A DNA stretch of 64,000 nt from Gnetum montanum. Lineage: Eukaryota; Streptophyta; Gnetopsida; Gnetales; Gnetaceae. Both the position numbers and the translations under genes were made by a program. Shown piece after piece: positions 60,405-64,000 of this stretch. Under the pieces are notes generated by a model that saw only the letters and a program-made list of their open reading frames with translations, was not told the DNA's origin and ran no database searches. Numbering within the stretch: the stretch's first letter is position 1; each line of letters opens with the position of its first letter. Location: contig MNCI01030009.1 in NCBI GenBank assembly GCA_015680685.1, positions 37,950 to 101,949 on the forward strand, written 5' to 3'.

Positions 60405-60559
60405 TTGATTTTAGAGTTCTTCATGTTGAGGATGAGCAAACTACCTTGGGCAAACTAGGTGTGAGCTTAATGCCTTAGCCAAATGTTTCCTTCTGAATGC
60501 TTGAAAGGGCTTGAGTCATTTTCAATTCAAAGTGCTAGGCTGAAATTAATGGTATTTCA

Positions 60560-60992
60560 CTGAGGTCCCCCTAAAATCATAATGGTGCTTCTTTATAATA
60601 CATGATGCAATTATTATAATAAGCCCTAAAAGTGTATACTATAATATTAGATATATATCTCTAGAGATGATCTTGAAGGCCTAAATTAAGATATTAATAT
60701 CTAAGAATTAGAGGTTTTATTAGCATGGAGCTACAGAGCTAGTAAAGATGAATAACAAATATTAGGTAAAGTGGAAGAGAAAGATGATTGACCATCCATT
60801 CTAGATAGGTTTAGAGATAATCATGGTGGAACTATTGGATTTTCTCTAAGTGATAGATGCCAAAGGAAGATAGATGCCAAAGCATGACCTAAATACATAC
60901 ATTATTTTTACATTAATAATTTTCATTTCTATTTACCTCTACATTTTTCCTATCACATGAATTACCCATAACATTAAATGTTATATATATTT
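60560..60992 (+). repeat. E-type LTR section, second block
   Basis: From about 60571 it aligns with 28107-28536 (CATAATGGTGCTTC, TACATGATGCAATTATTATAA and on), with a small deletion near 60868. It abuts the end of the B LTR directly. Confidence 0.8.
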
Positions 60993-63612
60993 TGTTACAT
61001 CCCATCCTAAGATAGTAAGTATGGTCATACGCTTATTATGTATACATTACTTGTGAAGTCCTAATGGGTTGTTGGGGGTGAGTTAATGTATTTAATATGT
61101 TATGAGGCTTCATCTTTATGTTACAATTACGATGTCTTTACATGCTTAGTTAATATGATTATCCCTGTGTGATGTGTTAAATAGGTGATATTGCTAGTAA
61201 GGGTGTTGGATTGGGGTACAAGAGCACCTATTTGGTATGTCTTCATGCTTTATGTGTGATTTCAGTATTTAGGCATTTGCACTATAGCAATATGTTGTGT
61301 GATGTTTGGGTGTGGTGTTGGCATGTGAATGTGTGGAGCGTATGATAAGGATCTCATAGGTTCAAACAAATTTTGATTTGAAGTCCTGGTGTGTTTGTTA
61401 TGCATGATTAAAGTTTACAATATTAGTTGTGGAGAAGAAAAATATTATGAACATGACATATTTAACAAAATAAAATAAAATTCAAAAAATATTAGATTGC
61501 ATGTGACATGCACCAAGGAAAAAAACAAAGGTTACATGTATACTTTTTAAAAGATATGCTTAACAACATTGTTTTGTTTTTATTTTTATTCTTTTCCCAC
61601 CACCTCACCACTGCTTGTCATAGAAATTGGGTTTTGGGTCTTTGTTTTTTTTTTCTTGTCATGTTAATAGAAATGCATAGGGGCATGTTCTTTCATTTTT
61701 CTTTCTTCTCTCTTCTTCTATTTCACATTTTTCTAAATTCTAAGTTTAGTGGGCAATTTTTGCTCACTTTGAACTTGGATTTGAGATTGTTGTGGTCATA
61801 TCTATGTTGGTGTAGAACTTGTTGGGAGAAAAATTGAGTCCTACTAGATTTTTAAGGTTTTCTACTTATTTTGGCCTTCCTACCCAACAATTTTAATTGG
61901 TGGGTTGTCTTTACCTTTTTCCTATATTTTTGTGTTGGATTAGTGTATATGATTATGCGATGTGGGCATGTCAAGTGGATAGCTCAAGGATTGAGCTTGA
62001 ACATGTTATTTTGTCTATTTTCGAAAATTGTGCAATTTTGGTTATGATGTATGTGATGATGTCGACTTGTAGAATATGATATGTGGTGTTGATGAGACTT
62101 GTATGATTGGAATATGATATTTGTGGGGCCTCTTGGGGCATGAGCATTTTTGGGAGTTCTAATCATTCTTGGTGATAATTAAATATTATTTTATTAATCA
62201 AACTTTGAATGTGCATAACTTTGCTTCTAGGAGTTCGATTTAGGTAAAATTAGTATCGTTGGAATTGTTTTGGGAAGTGCTTTCTAATCATGTGAGTAGT
62301 TTTCTCTTTGGGCATATATAATTTTGAAGGTTATTATAGTGGTCATTTATCTAAAAGTACATGCCATTTGAGAAATATGGTATTGTTTTGTCATATTGAG
62401 GTATTCATTTCTTTTGGTGAATCATGGTATTGTTTTCATGGAATGATTGTAACTATTAGGGGTGGATATGTGTGGTTATGTTTGTTTGGGTGTTTTGTGC
62501 TTATGACATGTGTTGGCTTAAGTTAGTTGGACTATGTACATGTTTTTGTGACAATTCTTGTGATGGTCATTGGTAGTTGGTACTAGCATGAGGGTGTGAA
62601 CTAGTTGATGATGAGGCACCCTAGAGGTAGTATGGATTGATTCCCACTATGATGCATCAGTGAGGCTCCTATCTTAGGCCTCATCCTAAGAGTGGAAGAG
62701 CATAGGTGTGTTTGTCCCTATCGCTAGTCCTCTAGAAAGCTAGTGGTTTTGGCTCACAAGTTGACAAGCCCTAGCACTAGTTGAAAAAATAAAAGACTAA
62801 TGAAAGACCTATAGGCAATGGTTGTTATGAGTATTCATGGAAATGTTTCACATGCTATAATGAGTGTGGATATGCTAGCCACCACATGGGCTATGCATGT
62901 GATAGTATCGATCTATGAGTCATATTGTTGATAATATGTGTTCTGATTGGATTATAATTGTGTGGATCATGAACTATCTAACAGTATATCATGGATATGA
63001 TGACATGGTAATGATATATGATGTCAAACCATGGCTTTATCTATGATAGTATGTTAGCATATGGATGATATGGTGTGTGTTGTTTTGAGTATGTGTAAGA
63101 CTAATAGTTGTTGTAGGTTTCCTTGTACCCAACTACTCTCCTCTAGTGCAACACTTGTCAACCATCTAGTAGGGGAAGTGTAAAGGCTTCCCACTTAGTT
63201 GTGTACTGACTTTATTTAATTATAGGTGAAAGGCATAGAAGCCTAGATGAGCATAGAGAGGGAGATTAGAAGAGGGGAAAATCTTTAGTGCTTAGTTAAT
63301 GTATATTTTCATGTATAGTAGGGTGGACTAGATATCATTGTATGAAATTCTCTATACTCTTATATATATGATGATGATGTTTATGTGTTTTACTATTTTA
63401 GAAAAGTAGTGCATATTCTGAGTTATGTAGAGACATGCATTTTTATAAAGAAAAATGAATGTTTAGTTTTTGATGTGGTAGGAAATTTTTGTACCATTTG
63501 ACCTTCCTTAATATCATGTATTCTACACCTTATTGGTTTTAGTTTTCATGCTTTTTTTCTAAGATTACTTGATCCTAGGCATCACCCTCCCTAGCTAGGG
63601 TATGGTGTTATA
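60993..63612 (+). mobile_element. Element D: solo LTR, copy 2
   Basis: TGTTACATCCCATCC to GGTGTTATA, flanked by TATTT (60988-60992 and 63613-63617), at the same site of the same E-type LTR as copy 1. It carries small indels relative to copy 1 (60 bases shorter) and the same CA-to-TA end, so both come from one insertion. Confidence 0.85.
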
Positions 63613-63617
63613 TATTT

Positions 63618-64000
63618 GACCCTTATTATGGTATCTAAGAATAGGATCTCACATGCCTTTTAACAAACTTACATATTAAAGATTATGTTCCTGATTTCCA
63701 AAAATATGTCATAATAGGGTAGCATCATTTAGGATGTTCATATTAAAATAGCTTACTCATGTTATCTTCCTTTGAATTAGAATCAACAACCTCTCTAACT
63801 ATAATAGATTTTTTCTTTTTGCATGTACATGTTCCTTTCTATATCCTTCTTTTTATTTTTGTCTTTTTCTATTATAAGATCTTGTTCTATCTTTTCTTCT
63901 ACTATATTCAAGTGGAAGAAAATTTCTCATCTACAATGTTCCATATCTTTTCAACTTTAGTCATAAATTTTAAAATACATTTCTAAATTAACAAGGTATT
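63618..64000 (-). pseudogene. Athila-type gag fragment, second block (partial)
   Basis: Aligned with 31222-31605 and cut by the window end; same strand and same broken frames as F2. Confidence 0.75.

Larger units (their letters stand above)
44846..60559 (-). mobile_element. Element B: Ogre/Tat-type Ty3/gypsy with 3.06 kb LTRs, antisense
   Basis: Long LTRs (44846-47910 and 57506-60559), a primer site at 57500-57481 and a polypurine tract at 47923-47915 frame an interior with gag, protease, a probable intron, RT, two RNase H regions and integrase, all minus. The dual RNase H, gag zinc motif, probable intron and LTR length all point to the Ogre/Tat lineage. No good target duplication: TTGGG on the left and CTGAG on the right differ at two transitions. 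Confidence 0.9.
57506..60559 (-). repeat. 5' LTR of B
   Basis: The counterpart of 44846-47910, with many transitions between the copies. TATA at 58110-58103 (minus) and a (TC)n run at about 59215-59250. The 61-codon, coiled-coil and NAC fragments recur in the same order and directions. Confidence 0.9.

Overview
The window reads as plant nuclear DNA from a large, transposon-rich genome, possibly a gymnosperm or another lineage that keeps old insertions; this is inferred from content only. It is AT-rich. Nearly every coding remnant is broken by stops and frameshifts, many of them C-to-T type changes. I see no intact cellular gene, no bacterial-type operon and no CRISPR array. The content is layered LTR retrotransposons with a few captured pieces of cellular genes.

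Layout. 1-3944: antisense LTR-element remnant (G). 3945-9603: sense element E, with a 5' LTR, two minisatellites, a 5S rRNA relic, a CCR4-deadenylase-like pseudogene and a reverse-transcriptase scrap. 9604-22780: a 13.2 kb antisense Ty3/gypsy element (A) of Athila type (Asp-type primer site, gag-PR-RT-RH-INT), with a third coding region after integrase preceded by its own promoter-like cassette and a candidate intron. 22781-27696: fragments of related elements, an unpaired sense LTR and a second CCR4-like pseudogene. 27697-32345: E-type LTR interrupted by a 2.7 kb solo LTR (D) with a perfect 5-bp target duplication, then antisense gag. 32346-35990: very AT-rich, little recognisable. 35991-41109: a Ty1/copia element (H) whose 5' end is tandemly duplicated. 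41110-44845: 5' LTR and gag of a sense Athila-type element (C). 44846-60559: a 15.7 kb antisense Ogre/Tat-type element (B) with 3.06 kb LTRs, two RNase H regions and a probable intron between protease and RT. 60560-64000: a second copy of the 28.1-31.6 kb block.

The most unusual points are these. The B LTRs carry cellular gene fragments, including a NAC-domain piece, in their U3. Two diverged CCR4-like nuclease copies both lie next to E-type element sequence. The internal promoter, leader, intron and ORF arrangement in A looks like a separate transcription unit. A composite block carrying a nested solo LTR at one identical site occurs twice in direct orientation.

All domain calls come from reading translations by eye. 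Identities, ages and boundaries were not computed; boundaries marked approximate may be off by tens of bases.
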